From: Cohnella sp.
GTDB taxonomy: Bacteria > Bacillota > Bacilli > Paenibacillales > Paenibacillaceae
Length of the DNA: 64,000 nucleotides
Assembly: GCA_028287445.1 (NCBI GenBank)
Contig: JAQBPQ010000030.1
Location: 21,443 to 85,442 of the forward strand
Direction: 5' to 3'
Within the stretch, counting starts at the first letter, position 1; the number at the start of each line of letters is the position of its first letter. The position numbers and the translations under genes are program-made. The notes beneath the pieces were generated by a model. The model searched no databases, was not told the DNA's origin, and saw only the letters and a program-made list of their open reading frames with translations. Shown one piece after another: positions 21,224 to 31,698 of the stretch.

Positions 21224-21315
21224 AAGCGTAATCCCTTGACTTCATATTCCCGTTATTGCACCATTATGCGCACGAGCAAGGCATCCAAAAAACGGGTTAT
21301 CCGGGCACCAGGGCG

Positions 21316-22146
21316 TTAGATACGACCCGTGAACACGAACGCAGCAGGGCCGGTCATATACACTCGATTGTTATCTTCTTTCCACTCGATCAGCAGATCT
21401 CCGCCGGCAAGCGAGATCGTCGCTTTGCGGTCCGTACGCCCGCTCAATACAGACGATACAAGCGTCGCACAAGCCCCGGTACCGCAGGCAAGCGTGGGAC
21501 CCGCTCCCCGTTCCCATACGCGCATGTCCACCTGTGAGCGGGAGTTGACCTTCGCAAACTCCACGTTGATCTTGCGGGGGAACAATGGATGTTTCTCGAG
21601 CTTCGGCCCCCACTGCGCCACATCGAAACCCACCGCATCATCCACATAGATGACGCAATGGGGATTGCCCATCGATACGGCTGTGAATCGGAACTCGCGC
21701 CCGTCTACTTCCACGGAATGATCGATCACCGGATTTGCGTCGATCGTGGTCGGTACATCGAGCCCGTTCAAAATCGGGGCGCCCATGTCGACGGTCACAC
21801 GAGCCGCTTTGCCGCCTTCGGTTTCCAGAACGAGCGGCTGCACGCCTGCACCCAGCGTCTCGATGGTCATCTCTGTCTTGTCCGTCAGGCCGTTATCATA
21901 CAGGTACTTGCCCACGCAGCGAATCGCATTGCCGCATTGCTCCGCTTCCGAGCCGTCGGAGTTCATGATCCGCATCCGGAAATCCGCTTTGTCGGACGGC
22001 AAAATATAAACAAGTCCATCCGCACCGATACCGAAAAACCGGTTGCATAGCTGAACGGCCAACTGCCCCGCTCCAGCAGGAAGCTCCCGCTCCCCATAAA
22101 CGACGATGAAGTCATTGCCTAGACCGTGCATTTTCGTGAATTCCAT
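21316..22146 (-). CDS. dapF: diaminopimelate epimerase
   Basis: MEFTKMHGLGNDFIVVYG; DGSEAEQCGNAIRCVGKY; ACGTGACA. Confidence 0.97.
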   Translation of the reverse strand: MEFTKMHGLGNDFIVVYGERELPAGAGQLAVQLCNRFFGIGADGLVYILPSDKADFRMRIMNSDGSEAEQCGNAIRCVGKYLYDNGLTDKTEMTIETLGAGVQPLVLETEGGKAARVTVDMGAPILNGLDVPTTIDANPVIDHSVEVDGREFRFTAVSMGNPHCVIYVDDAVGFDVAQWGPKLEKHPLFPRKINVEFAKVNSRSQVDMRVWERGAGPTLACGTGACATLVSSVLSGRTDRKATISLAGGDLLIEWKEDNNRVYMTGPAAFVFTGRI

Positions 22147-22273
22147 GACTGACTTCCCCCTTCTACGTCCTGCCCTTTCTTGCATATGCAACGTATTTTA
22201 CCGTATATAGACGGGAAACAGCATACAACCATTCACTCTTTGTTTGCACTTTTCCGTTAACCACCCCGCAACC

Positions 22274-23434
22274 TCAGCCCTTCGTGAGCCGCAGCTTGTC
22301 CAATGCCTCTTTCGCCCTCCGGCGCGCTTCCTCGATCGTATCCGCAGTAGAGAGCGTCACGGCCATCCGGCGTCCGGGCTTCGTGACCGGCTTGCCGAAC
22401 AAGCGGGCTTGCGTTTCCGGCACCGACAACGCCTCTTCCAGCCCTTCGATCCGATAGGACGCCCATTCGGCTTCCGCTTTCAGGGGCCGGCTCGCCCCCG
22501 GGGCAACTGTGCGGATTTCCGGAATCGGCAATCCCAAAATCGCCCGTACATGCAAGGAGAACTCCGAAAGATTCTGGCTGACCAGCGTCACAAGGCCCGT
22601 GTCGTGCGGACGCGGCGATACTTCGCTGAAGAAGACACGGTCCCCCGCCAAAAACAGCTCGACACCGAACAGACCCGCGCCGCCCAGCGAGTCGGTAATG
22701 ATGCGGGCGATCCGTTTCGCTTCCGCGATTTGAACGCTCGTCATGCCATGAGGCTGCCAGGATTCGATATAGTCCCCGTCTCGCTGAACATGTCCGATCG
22801 GATCGCAGAATTGCGTTCCATCCACGGATCGGACGGTTAGCAGCGTGATTTCCGAATCGAATCGGATGAACTGCTCCACGATCACCTTACCGTGCCGGAC
22901 ACGTCCGCCTTCCATGGCGATCTCCCAGCAGGGAGACAGATCCTCCTCGGAATGACAGACACTCTGGCCTTTGCCCGAGGAACTCATAAGCGGCTTAACC
23001 ACACATGGAAAACCGATTTCCCGTGCTGCACCGCCAAATTCTTCGAATGTCTCGGCGAATCGATAGCCGGCCGTGGGCAGACCCAGCGTTTCAGCCGCAA
23101 GACGCCGGATTCCTTCCCGGTCCATCGTCAGCCTGGCTGCCCGCGCTGTCGGGATGACCCGAAAGCCTTCTTCTTCGAGCTTCTCCAATTCCGCGGTGGC
23201 GATAGCCTCGATTTCCGGCACGATCAAATCCGGCTTTTCCTTTTCCACCAATGCCCGAATCGCACTCCGGTCGAGCATGTCGATGACGTAGCTCCGATCC
23301 GCAACGTGCATGGCCGGCGCTCCCTCGTACCGATCCACCGCCACCGTCTCCACGCCAAGCCGTTGAGCTTCGATGATGATTTCTTTTCCAAGCTCTCCTG
23401 ATCCGAGCAGCATCATTTTTTTCGTTAGATACAT
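22274..23434 (-). CDS. purT: formate-dependent phosphoribosylglycinamide formyltransferase (PurT)
   Basis: [33 protein letters not shown]-grasp domain [22 protein letters not shown]. Confidence 0.95.
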   Translation of the reverse strand: MYLTKKMMLLGSGELGKEIIIEAQRLGVETVAVDRYEGAPAMHVADRSYVIDMLDRSAIRALVEKEKPDLIVPEIEAIATAELEKLEEEGFRVIPTARAARLTMDREGIRRLAAETLGLPTAGYRFAETFEEFGGAAREIGFPCVVKPLMSSSGKGQSVCHSEEDLSPCWEIAMEGGRVRHGKVIVEQFIRFDSEITLLTVRSVDGTQFCDPIGHVQRDGDYIESWQPHGMTSVQIAEAKRIARIITDSLGGAGLFGVELFLAGDRVFFSEVSPRPHDTGLVTLVSQNLSEFSLHVRAILGLPIPEIRTVAPGASRPLKAEAEWASYRIEGLEEALSVPETQARLFGKPVTKPGRRMAVTLSTADTIEEARRRAKEALDKLRLTKG

Positions 23435-23548
23435 GGGCTCTACCCTACCGCCTTTCCCGCGATTGATTGTTCGTCATGAGGTAAAGAATACCCTGAAACC
23501 ACCAAGACATAAAGTGTCCATCGGTAAAAAATGCCGGGAGAAACCCAG

Positions 23549-23582
23549 AAAACCCTCCGGCACATCATGTGCGGAGGGTTCC
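23549..23582 (-). terminator. terminator of Ca2+ ATPase gene
   Basis: AACCCTCCG-N12-CGGAGGGTT with T tract on minus. Confidence 0.7.
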
Positions 23583-23589
23583 TGCTCTT

Positions 23590-26412
23590 TTACCGGGAAG
23601 CCGGACGGGCATTGGCAGTACCGCCGTAGGTGATCTTGCCGCCCTTGCTTGGTTTGGACGTGCCCAGTACGCTGCCAATTCCCATGGCGAATGTCGGAAT
23701 TCCGGCGGCGACAATAACGAGTGCCCAATCTCGCAGGCCGAGCGGGACTGTTTTGAAAACGGGCTGCAGCGGCTGCACATAGAGAACGGCCAACATCAAC
23801 AGCAGGGACGACAGCACGGCAAGCACGAGGAAGCGATTTTCCAGCAGTTTTCGGTGAAAAATGGAGCGGGAGCTTCTGCAGTCGAACACATGAATCAATT
23901 GTGCCATGACCAGCGTAGCAAAGGCGACGGTTTGCGCATGTACAAGCGAAGCCGCATCACCCGAGCCGGCGCGCAGTGTCAGCAGGAACGCCGCCAGCGT
24001 ACATAGACCGATCAAAATGCCTCGGCTGATAATTTTCCACCCGAGCCTGCGTGCAAAAATATTCTCCTTGGCGGAACGGGGTCTTTGGCGCATCAGATCG
24101 CTTTCGGCCTGGTCGACTCCAAGTGCCATCGCCGGTAGACCGTCCGTCACGAGATTTACCCACAAAATCTGAATGGGGACCAGCGGAAGCGGCAGCCCCA
24201 TCATCATCGCGATGAACATCGTCATGATTTCCCCGACATTCGAGGCCAGAAGATACCGGATGAATTTGCGGATGTTCTCATAGATGCCGCGGCCTTCTTC
24301 CACAGCGGCGACGATCGTCGCGAAATTGTCGTCCGAGAGCACAAGTGCGGAGGCTTCCTTGGTCACATCGGTACCGGTAATGCCCATCGCGATCCCGATA
24401 TCGGCTGCCTTGACCGCGGGAGCGTCATTCACGCCGTCACCGGTCATCGCCACCACATGTCCGCGCCGCTGCAGCGCCTGCACGATTCGCAGCTTGTGCT
24501 CCGGAGAAACGCGTGCGAATACGTTGACCTCATCCGCAATCTTGTCGAGATCTGCGTCGGTCATACCCGACAGCTCCGCACCGGTCACCACCCGGCCGCC
24601 GCGCTGCATGATGCCGATGCTGCGGGCAATGGCCTCGGCCGTCAGACCGTGGTCGCCGGTGATCATCACCGTCTTGATTCCGGCTTGGCGGCACTTCACA
24701 ATGGCCTCATGCACTTCTTTGCGAGGCGGATCGATCATGCCCGCCAAGCCGACGAACACAAGCCCGGCTTCCGCCTGATCGTTCGTGTCGCAGGCTTCGT
24801 GGGTTTTGACATCCCGATAGGCGAAGCCGAGCACACGAAGCGCGTCTTTGGCCATCGCTTCGTTCGCCTGCACCACCCGTTGGCGGATTGTGGCGGTGAA
24901 GGGCATCACCTGATCGCCCCATAATACATAGGTGCAGCGTTCGACCAGCAAATCGGGCGCGCCTTTGGTCAAGAGCAGGCGTCCTCCCTGATGAGCGACG
25001 AGAACCGACATCCGTTTGCGATCGGGGTCAAACGGAAATTCCTGCATCCGCCGATAAAGCGTTTCGAGCGCGGAACGGGTCAGCCCGGTTTTGGCCGCGA
25101 GCACCAGCAGTGCGCCTTCCGTCGGATCACCCTTCACTTTCCAATGGCCTTCTTCCGCCGCTACTTCGTCTTTATCGGGTTTCCGCTTGCGCTCCGCTTC
25201 CTCTTGGTCGTCCTGGGCCAGCATGGCATTATTGCACAGCGCAGCGACTTGGGTGAGACGGCGAAGCGTGCCGTCACCCTTGGCTTCCACCGTATTCCCC
25301 TCTTCCTTGAGCTGGCCGACCGGCTCGTATCCTTCCCCGGATACTTCGATTCGCCTGCCGCCGAGCCATAACCGGGTGACGGTCATCTGGTTTTGGGTGA
25401 GCGTGCCGGTTTTGTCCGAACAGATGACGGAGGCGCAGCCGAGCGTTTCAACCGATGGGAGCTTGCGGACGATCGCACGCCTCCGGATCATGCGCTGGAC
25501 ACCTAACGCCAAAGCGATGGTGACGATCGCCGGAAGTCCTTCCGGGATCGCGGCGACCGCCAGACTGACACCGGCCAGGAACATGCCGTACATCGGCTGC
25601 CCGTGCAGCACCCCGGCAACCACGACCAACACGGTCAGCAAAATGGAGACGGCAATCAGAATTTTACCCAACTGCTCAAGGCGATGCTGAAGAGGCGTAT
25701 CAGCCTCTTCCGTCCGTTGAATCAGATCCGCGATTTTCCCCATTTCGGTGGCCATGCCGGTTACCGTCACGAGTCCTTTGGCCGTCCCTCGGGTGACCAT
25801 TGTTCCCAGATAAGCATAGTTTTTGCGGTCTCCGAGCGTCAGATCGGCCGCCTGCAGGGGACCCGATTCTTTCATGACAGGCACCGATTCCCCGGTCAAC
25901 GCCGATTCGTCCACGGCGAACTGCTGGCAATCGATCAGCCGCAAATCCGCAGGCACCCGGTCGCCGCTTTCGAGCAGCACCAAGTCTCCTGGCACCAAGG
26001 CACGGGCCGGAATCGTCTCCATCGTGCCTCCGCGGATCACCTTGGCCGAAGGCGCGGACAATTCCTTCAAGGCGCGCAGCGAGCGCTCCGCCCGGTACTC
26101 CTGGAAAAATCCGAGAATGCCGTTGATCAGAATGATCGCGATAATCGTAAGGGCATCCAACATTTCTCCCAGCAGGCCGGATATAACCACCGCTCCGACC
26201 AGGACGAGCACCATGAAGTCTTTGAACTGATGGAGGAGAAGCTTAATCGGCGATTCGCCGCGTCGTTCCTGCAGTTCGTTGGCGCCTTGCTCCTGCAGAC
26301 GCCTGACCGCTTCCTCCGGCGTGACGCCGCTCCGCGGATCGGTGCCGAGCGTCTCGGCGAGGACGGCTTCGTCCATCTGATGCCACGTTTTCTCTTGCAC
26401 TTGGATGTTCAT
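23590..26412 (-). CDS. calcium-translocating P-type ATPase (YloB-like)
   Basis: ICSDKTGTLTQNQMTVT, MTGDGVNDAPAVKAADIGIAMG; start MNIQVQEKTWHQ preferred. Confidence 0.95.
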   Translation of the reverse strand: MNIQVQEKTWHQMDEAVLAETLGTDPRSGVTPEEAVRRLQEQGANELQERRGESPIKLLLHQFKDFMVLVLVGAVVISGLLGEMLDALTIIAIILINGILGFFQEYRAERSLRALKELSAPSAKVIRGGTMETIPARALVPGDLVLLESGDRVPADLRLIDCQQFAVDESALTGESVPVMKESGPLQAADLTLGDRKNYAYLGTMVTRGTAKGLVTVTGMATEMGKIADLIQRTEEADTPLQHRLEQLGKILIAVSILLTVLVVVAGVLHGQPMYGMFLAGVSLAVAAIPEGLPAIVTIALALGVQRMIRRRAIVRKLPSVETLGCASVICSDKTGTLTQNQMTVTRLWLGGRRIEVSGEGYEPVGQLKEEGNTVEAKGDGTLRRLTQVAALCNNAMLAQDDQEEAERKRKPDKDEVAAEEGHWKVKGDPTEGALLVLAAKTGLTRSALETLYRRMQEFPFDPDRKRMSVLVAHQGGRLLLTKGAPDLLVERCTYVLWGDQVMPFTATIRQRVVQANEAMAKDALRVLGFAYRDVKTHEACDTNDQAEAGLVFVGLAGMIDPPRKEVHEAIVKCRQAGIKTVMITGDHGLTAEAIARSIGIMQRGGRVVTGAELSGMTDADLDKIADEVNVFARVSPEHKLRIVQALQRRGHVVAMTGDGVNDAPAVKAADIGIAMGITGTDVTKEASALVLSDDNFATIVAAVEEGRGIYENIRKFIRYLLASNVGEIMTMFIAMMMGLPLPLVPIQILWVNLVTDGLPAMALGVDQAESDLMRQRPRSAKENIFARRLGWKIISRGILIGLCTLAAFLLTLRAGSGDAASLVHAQTVAFATLVMAQLIHVFDCRSSRSIFHRKLLENRFLVLAVLSSLLLMLAVLYVQPLQPVFKTVPLGLRDWALVIVAAGIPTFAMGIGSVLGTSKPSKGGKITYGGTANARPASR

Positions 26413-26578
26413 CTCCCTCCGTTTCCCGCTGTTCGCTCCTATGTATCGGGCGGACAGCCTTTTCAAGCTATGTCTATTCAGACAAGCCGGGAAATATCCC
26501 GGCCTCCCTTTCCCTTTGAGGACAACTATGGCATCATAGGAAGACACGAAAGCGAACAGGAATAGGAGTTATGGCCTT

Positions 26579-28363
26579 ATGTCTCTCGACGGTATCGTCA
26601 CTCGCGCCCTCGTTCATGAACTGCAAAACGCCGTCGGCGCGCGCATCGCCAAAATCTATCAGCCAACCGGTAACGAAATTGTGCTTCATATCCGCGGCCA
26701 AGGCGTCAACGGCCGCCTATTGCTGTCTGCCCACCCTTCCATGCCGCGCCTGCACTGGACGGAACAGGTATGGGACAATCCATCGGAGCCTCCCATGTTC
26801 TGTATGCTGCTTCGCAAGCATTGTGAAGGCGGTATCATCGAAAGCATCCGGCAGGAAGGTCTGGAGAGGATCGTTTGGATCGACGTGAGACATCGGGACG
26901 AACTGGGTGACTTCTCACTCAAAAGGCTGACGCTCGAACTGATGGGCAGGCACAGCAACCTCACCCTGCTTGATCCTGCCACCGGTCTCATCCATGACGG
27001 CATACGCCATGTAACCCCTTCGATCAGCAGCTATCGCGTCGTTCTTCCGGGTGTTATTTATGTGTCTCCGCCGTCTCAGGACAAACGAGATCCGCTGGCT
27101 GAGACAGAACCGGGCTTCCGCGAAACCGTTCCGGATCTATTCGCGGCTGCGGACATTCCGGCCCCGAAAACCGCGGCACAGGCCATGCTGAACGGTTATA
27201 TCGGTGTGAGCCCGTTGACCTCCCAGGAAATCGCCCACCGTGCCGCAGGCCGATCCGACCGGCTGTGGCAGGTGTTCCACGAAGTGATGGAGGATGCGGT
27301 GAATCACCGATATTCGCCGAATCTCGTGGAAACGGCCGACGGTAAAACGGTGTTTTCGGCGATTGCTCTCACTCATGTGCCTGGAGAAGTCCGCATGTTT
27401 GATTCCATGCATGAATGTCTCGAAATCTACTACAGCGACAAAGCGGAGCGCGACCTTGTCCGGCAGCGGACGACTGACCTCAACCGCTTCCTTCTCAACG
27501 AGAAGGCCAAAAACGAGAAAAAGCTGATCAAGCTGGAAGAAACGCTGGAGGAAGCACGGGAAGCGGACAAGCTGCGGCGAATCGGGGAGCTGTTGACGGC
27601 TCAGCTTCATTTATTGTCTCGAGGAGACCAGTCGGTGCAAATCACCGATTATTATGAGGAAGACCAACCGCTGGTGAAAGTGACGCTTGATCCGCTGCTT
27701 ACCCCCACGGAGAATGCCCAGCGGTATTTTCGCAAATATAACAAGATGAAGAACAGCAAAGCCGTAGTCGAGGAACAAATGGCTGCGGCAAAATTGGAAA
27801 TCGGTTATTTGGAGTCCGTGTTGCAAGGTTTGGAGACGGCGACACCGAGGGATATAGAGGAAATCCGGGAAGAGTTGACGGATCAAGGCTACATTCGTCA
27901 GCGGGGGAGCAAACGGGGAATCCGCAAAAAGAAAAAAGATACGCCCGCCGTGCTCAGCTTTACTTCGAGCGAAGGTGTCGAGATTTATGTCGGCAAAAAC
28001 AACACACAGAACGACTACGTCACCAACCGGCTCGGCCAGCCTTCCGATACTTGGCTGCACACGAAGGACATCCCCGGCTCACACGTGCTGATCCGCAGTT
28101 CCGAATACGGGGATGCGACCTTGCATGAAGCCGCGGTGCTGGCTGCCTATTACAGCAAAGCTCGTGAATCGGGCAACGTGCCCGTCGATTACACCCGCAT
28201 TCGCAACGTTCGCAAGCCGAATGGAGCGAAGCCCGGCTACGTCATCTACGAAGGACAAAAAACGCTGTATGTTACACCAGACGAGACATTGATCCAACGG
28301 CTTCCCAGCCGGGTGAAATCGTTGTTAGGGGGCAAATCAAAACGGGTTCAACGTACCTTGTGA
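26579..28363 (+). CDS. rqcH: RqcH / NFACT family ribosome-associated quality control protein (YloA)
   Basis: MSLDGIVTRALVHELQN...GARIAKIYQP; NFACT-R segment DTWLHTKDIPGSHVLIR. Confidence 0.95.
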   Translation: MSLDGIVTRALVHELQNAVGARIAKIYQPTGNEIVLHIRGQGVNGRLLLSAHPSMPRLHWTEQVWDNPSEPPMFCMLLRKHCEGGIIESIRQEGLERIVWIDVRHRDELGDFSLKRLTLELMGRHSNLTLLDPATGLIHDGIRHVTPSISSYRVVLPGVIYVSPPSQDKRDPLAETEPGFRETVPDLFAAADIPAPKTAAQAMLNGYIGVSPLTSQEIAHRAAGRSDRLWQVFHEVMEDAVNHRYSPNLVETADGKTVFSAIALTHVPGEVRMFDSMHECLEIYYSDKAERDLVRQRTTDLNRFLLNEKAKNEKKLIKLEETLEEAREADKLRRIGELLTAQLHLLSRGDQSVQITDYYEEDQPLVKVTLDPLLTPTENAQRYFRKYNKMKNSKAVVEEQMAAAKLEIGYLESVLQGLETATPRDIEEIREELTDQGYIRQRGSKRGIRKKKKDTPAVLSFTSSEGVEIYVGKNNTQNDYVTNRLGQPSDTWLHTKDIPGSHVLIRSSEYGDATLHEAAVLAAYYSKARESGNVPVDYTRIRNVRKPNGAKPGYVIYEGQKTLYVTPDETLIQRLPSRVKSLLGGKSKRVQRTL

Positions 28364-28378
28364 GGTGAACCCGTTTTC
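28338..28378 (+). terminator. terminator of rqcH overlapping its stop codon
   Basis: AAAACGGGTTCA...TGAACCCGTTTT; TGA at 28361 in loop. Confidence 0.65.
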
Positions 28379-28434
28379 GTCGGATCTCGGAGACCCTTTA
28401 GAAGTGGCCATCGTTAAAAAACGGCAATTCCCGT

Positions 28435-29358
28435 TTACTGAACCGGAATTCGCCGTTTTAATTTTTCCACCGTATCTCTCGCGTTGCCTGATAACAAATA
28501 AACGTTTTTCGAGCCCGGCAGAAGCCGGTCTTGCCGCACGATTTGACCGCCCACAATGACTTTGGTGGTTACGCCCTTGCTTCGGATGCGTTCATCCAAA
28601 CCAAGCAAAAAGGGTGTGGCCTTGTCGAGCAGATTTTCCGTCGTGAAGCTGAACAGAAACGCGCGTGGCCGCAATCCTTCCAAACAATCCATGATGCCTT
28701 TCTCCGAAGGCGAAACGCCTAGATGGACGACACGATACCCTTGCTGCATGGCAAAATAGCCGAAGAAGAGAATGCCGAGCTCGTGCTGCTCCCCCGGACC
28801 GCATGCAGTGACGATCAGCGGATCGTCTGAACGGACAGGAAAAACGTTCTTGAGCGCGAGCAGTTTCTCCCGCACAAAATGGCTGCCGAAGTGTTCCTGG
28901 TACTCCGATATCTGTCCTCTTCTCCACCGTTCACCCAAATCCACGAGCACGGGCTCCAAGATGTTCAACAACACGTATTCGATATGGTGAACCGCGAGAA
29001 GCCGGTCAAAATACTGTTGAGCGCCTGCGTAGTCCAGCTTCAGGAACAGACCCAGCAACCGATCCCCTGCTTGCTTGCTTCCACCCGCCAGAGTGTCGTA
29101 TTCCTCCGCTTCCGGTTTTCGACCGCTGCCCGCACTTGAATCCCGTTGTTGAACGGCCAAACCGATCGGCACCCCTTCTTGCACCCTGGTTTTAAGAGCG
29201 GCGAGTCTGGAGATATCTTCCAGCGTGTAACCCCGATAGCCGTTCGGAAAACGTCGCGGTTGAACCGCCTCGTAGCGCTCCTCCCATTTGCGGATCAATT
29301 GGGTGGAAAGCCCGGTGCGCAGCGACGTTTCTTTAATCGTAAACAGGCGTTGATTCAT
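28435..29358 (-). CDS. MerR-type HTH regulator with cobalamin-binding domain (CarH/LitR-like)
   Basis: HTH IKETSLRTGLSTQLIRKWEERY; W-x9-EH (WRRGQISEYQEH); B12 motif GPGEQHELGI. Confidence 0.88.
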   Translation of the reverse strand: MNQRLFTIKETSLRTGLSTQLIRKWEERYEAVQPRRFPNGYRGYTLEDISRLAALKTRVQEGVPIGLAVQQRDSSAGSGRKPEAEEYDTLAGGSKQAGDRLLGLFLKLDYAGAQQYFDRLLAVHHIEYVLLNILEPVLVDLGERWRRGQISEYQEHFGSHFVREKLLALKNVFPVRSDDPLIVTACGPGEQHELGILFFGYFAMQQGYRVVHLGVSPSEKGIMDCLEGLRPRAFLFSFTTENLLDKATPFLLGLDERIRSKGVTTKVIVGGQIVRQDRLLPGSKNVYLLSGNARDTVEKLKRRIPVQ

Positions 29359-29394
29359 GCTCGCTCCACCTCCGGCGGTCTCATGCGTATTCGT

Positions 29395-30243
29395 TCAACA
29401 TCTTCGGGAATGGAGCGCGATCAGTTGATCCACGACGGCGGCGTCTACCGTCCTATGCCCAATCCTTCCATGAAACGTGACGCCACCCCGGGTACCGTGA
29501 AAATCCGAGCCCCCGGTGACGAGCTTCCCGCGCGATTTGGCGAGCGTCTTATAATGACGCTGCATGGATTCATCATGGTCAGAGTGGTAAGCTTCCAGTC
29601 CATCTGCCCCCCGATCCAGCAATTCGAGAACGAGCCGGTCGTTCCGATACAATCCGGGATGGGCAACGATCGCGGCGCCTCCGGCTTCGTGAATCCAGGA
29701 TACAGACTCCTCCGGGTCAATCCGAGGAGGATTCACATAGGCGGCACCGGTTTCCCCGAGATACCGGTTGAAGGCGTCGCGCAAATCCTTCGCAAAACCG
29801 CCCCGCACCAGTACATCGGCCATATGAGGGCGCCCTACGGATCCATCCCCCCGCGGTGAGGCGGACGCTTCTAGTTCCACTTCGGCGAGAGTAATCGGAA
29901 TGCCCAGACCGTTTAACCGGGCAATCATCTCTTCGTTGCGCCGATTGCGTACTTCACGCAGCGACTCCAGCCGCTGAAGCAGAATCGGATCGCCTTGTTG
30001 AAAACCGTAGCCGAGAATATGGATGTCCTTGCCACCCGCCGATGTGCTGATCTCCACGCCCGGGACAACCCGGATTCCATATTGCAGGCCGGCTTCCATC
30101 GCTTCGGCCACTCCGGCCACCGTATCGTGGTCGGTAATCGCAACGGCGGACAGCCCGGCTTGCCGGGCCATCCGAACGACTTCTTCGGGCCGATGCTTGC
30201 CGTCGGACGCGGTCGTGTGCGTATGCAGGTCAGCCAGACTCAT
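29395..30243 (-). CDS. PHP domain metal-dependent phosphoesterase
   Basis: ADLHTHTTASDGKHRPEEVV; ITDHDT; GSDFHG. Confidence 0.93.
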   Translation of the reverse strand: MSLADLHTHTTASDGKHRPEEVVRMARQAGLSAVAITDHDTVAGVAEAMEAGLQYGIRVVPGVEISTSAGGKDIHILGYGFQQGDPILLQRLESLREVRNRRNEEMIARLNGLGIPITLAEVELEASASPRGDGSVGRPHMADVLVRGGFAKDLRDAFNRYLGETGAAYVNPPRIDPEESVSWIHEAGGAAIVAHPGLYRNDRLVLELLDRGADGLEAYHSDHDESMQRHYKTLAKSRGKLVTGGSDFHGTRGGVTFHGRIGHRTVDAAVVDQLIALHSRRC

Positions 30244-31138
30244 GCGACAATCCCCTCAATTCTTCCAATAATGCGGCTGCCGGTACCGGCAGCAGAGAGG
30301 ACTGCAGCCGCACGGCAAAAAATTGGCGCCTGAAAGCCACATCCCGGATGCGCACCGTCTTGAGCAAACCGAGCGTCGTCTCGTGTTTGATTGTCCAAAC
30401 CGACAGCACCGACAATCCCAATCCGGCTTCCACCGCTGACTTGATCGCTCCGGTGCTGCCGAATTCGCTCACGACCCGAAGCCGTCCTTCATCCGCCCCC
30501 TGACGGACCAGCTCTTCCTCTACGATCTGCCGTGTTCCCGAGCCTTTTTCACGCAGGACCAACGGCTGCTCCAGCACTTCGGACAGCTCCACAGAATCCC
30601 GTATCGCAAACGGATGACCCGCGGGTACGACCAACATCAATTCATCGTTCATCACGGCTTCCGTGTAGAAACCCGGAACGTCGCAAGGCGCTTCGATCAG
30701 GCCAAAGTCCAATCCTTGGTGTTGGATCGCATCTATGATTTCCGTTGTATTCATCACCCGCATGCTGACCGAAAGCTCGGGATGCCGCCTAAGGAAAGCG
30801 CCGAGCAGCGGCGGCAGCACATATTCACCGATCGTTAGACTGGCGGCGAACTGTAGTCGTCCTTTCAAATCTTCAATGAATCGGACCATCATAGCGTCGG
30901 TCTCGCGCATAAGTTCCACGGCTTTGCGGGCTTGGGGCAGGAGCCGGTGGCCGGCTTCGGTCAATTCCAGCTTCTTGGTTGTGCGATTGAGCAGTTTGGT
31001 CCCGAAGCGTTCCTCGAGCGCCTGAACCTGCATCGTAACGGCCGGCTGGGTCATGTGAAGCATCCCGGCTGCCGCGGAAAAACTGCCTCTTTCCGCGACG
31101 GTGTAAAAAATATGCAGTTGATGCACATTAAGCGCCAT
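30230..31138 (-). CDS. LysR family transcriptional regulator
   Basis: MALNVHQLHIFYTVAERGSFSAAAGMLHMTQPAVTMQVQALEERFGTKLLNR. Confidence 0.93.
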   Translation of the reverse strand: MALNVHQLHIFYTVAERGSFSAAAGMLHMTQPAVTMQVQALEERFGTKLLNRTTKKLELTEAGHRLLPQARKAVELMRETDAMMVRFIEDLKGRLQFAASLTIGEYVLPPLLGAFLRRHPELSVSMRVMNTTEIIDAIQHQGLDFGLIEAPCDVPGFYTEAVMNDELMLVVPAGHPFAIRDSVELSEVLEQPLVLREKGSGTRQIVEEELVRQGADEGRLRVVSEFGSTGAIKSAVEAGLGLSVLSVWTIKHETTLGLLKTVRIRDVAFRRQFFAVRLQSSLLPVPAAALLEELRGLSHESG

Positions 31139-31196
31139 GCTCTCCCGCCTTCTCACGCGTCAAATTTACGTTCATTATACCATATCGCGCCATAAC

Positions 31197-31241
31197 AAAA
31201 GGCTGCTCCGGCGGGTGTACATGCCCGCGGAACAGCCTTCG
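31197..31241 (-). terminator. terminator downstream of hypothetical CDS
   Basis: AAGGCTGcTCCGgCGGGtgtacatgCCCGCGGAaCAGCCTT with T run on minus. Confidence 0.65.
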
Positions 31242-31260
31242 TCAGGAGAATATAACGCTT

Positions 31261-31698
31261 TCAACGCCGCTTACGGTTGTTCTTGATCAGCGTCATCCTG
31301 CGGGAATGCCGCAGCCACGAATAATAAGTTTTCAGATCACGCAGTTCCATCGTTTCGGACATCCGTCCGAGAAAGGTGACCACAATCATCTTATGCAGCG
31401 GATTGCCGAGCAGATCGGTATCCTTGTCGGAGACTGTAAATTCCGCCACGAACACGAGGTCGTCATCGATTGTATAAACATCCTGCTCATTCCGGTAATA
31501 GGAGACGATCCGATCGTCCTTCAAACATTCCCACATGTATTGGGCAATATCGGAATAGCCGGTTTTTTCGCTTTCCACCCGGTCGGTCCAGCGCTCTCTG
31601 GCGTGGTTGGTAATAATGATATCGGCTACTCTCTTATCGCCCAGAACGACGTGAAAAGGTTCGTAGGTGTTCCACCGCTCCGTGTGTTTGTCTTTCAC
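31261..31698 (-). CDS. hypothetical protein (145 aa; HARERWTDRV motif)
   Basis: Complete ORF with downstream terminator; coding on the dominant strand. Confidence 0.8.
   Translation of the reverse strand: MKDKHTERWNTYEPFHVVLGDKRVADIIITNHARERWTDRVESEKTGYSDIAQYMWECLKDDRIVSYYRNEQDVYTIDDDLVFVAEFTVSDKDTDLLGNPLHKMIVVTFLGRMSETMELRDLKTYYSWLRHSRRMTLIKNNRKRR

Noticed and set aside
26488-26510. GCCGGGA-AATA-TCCCGGC hairpin between the ATPase and rqcH as a possible yybP-ykoY riboswitch
   Set aside because: Only a short isolated stem; no riboswitch core elements could be recognised.
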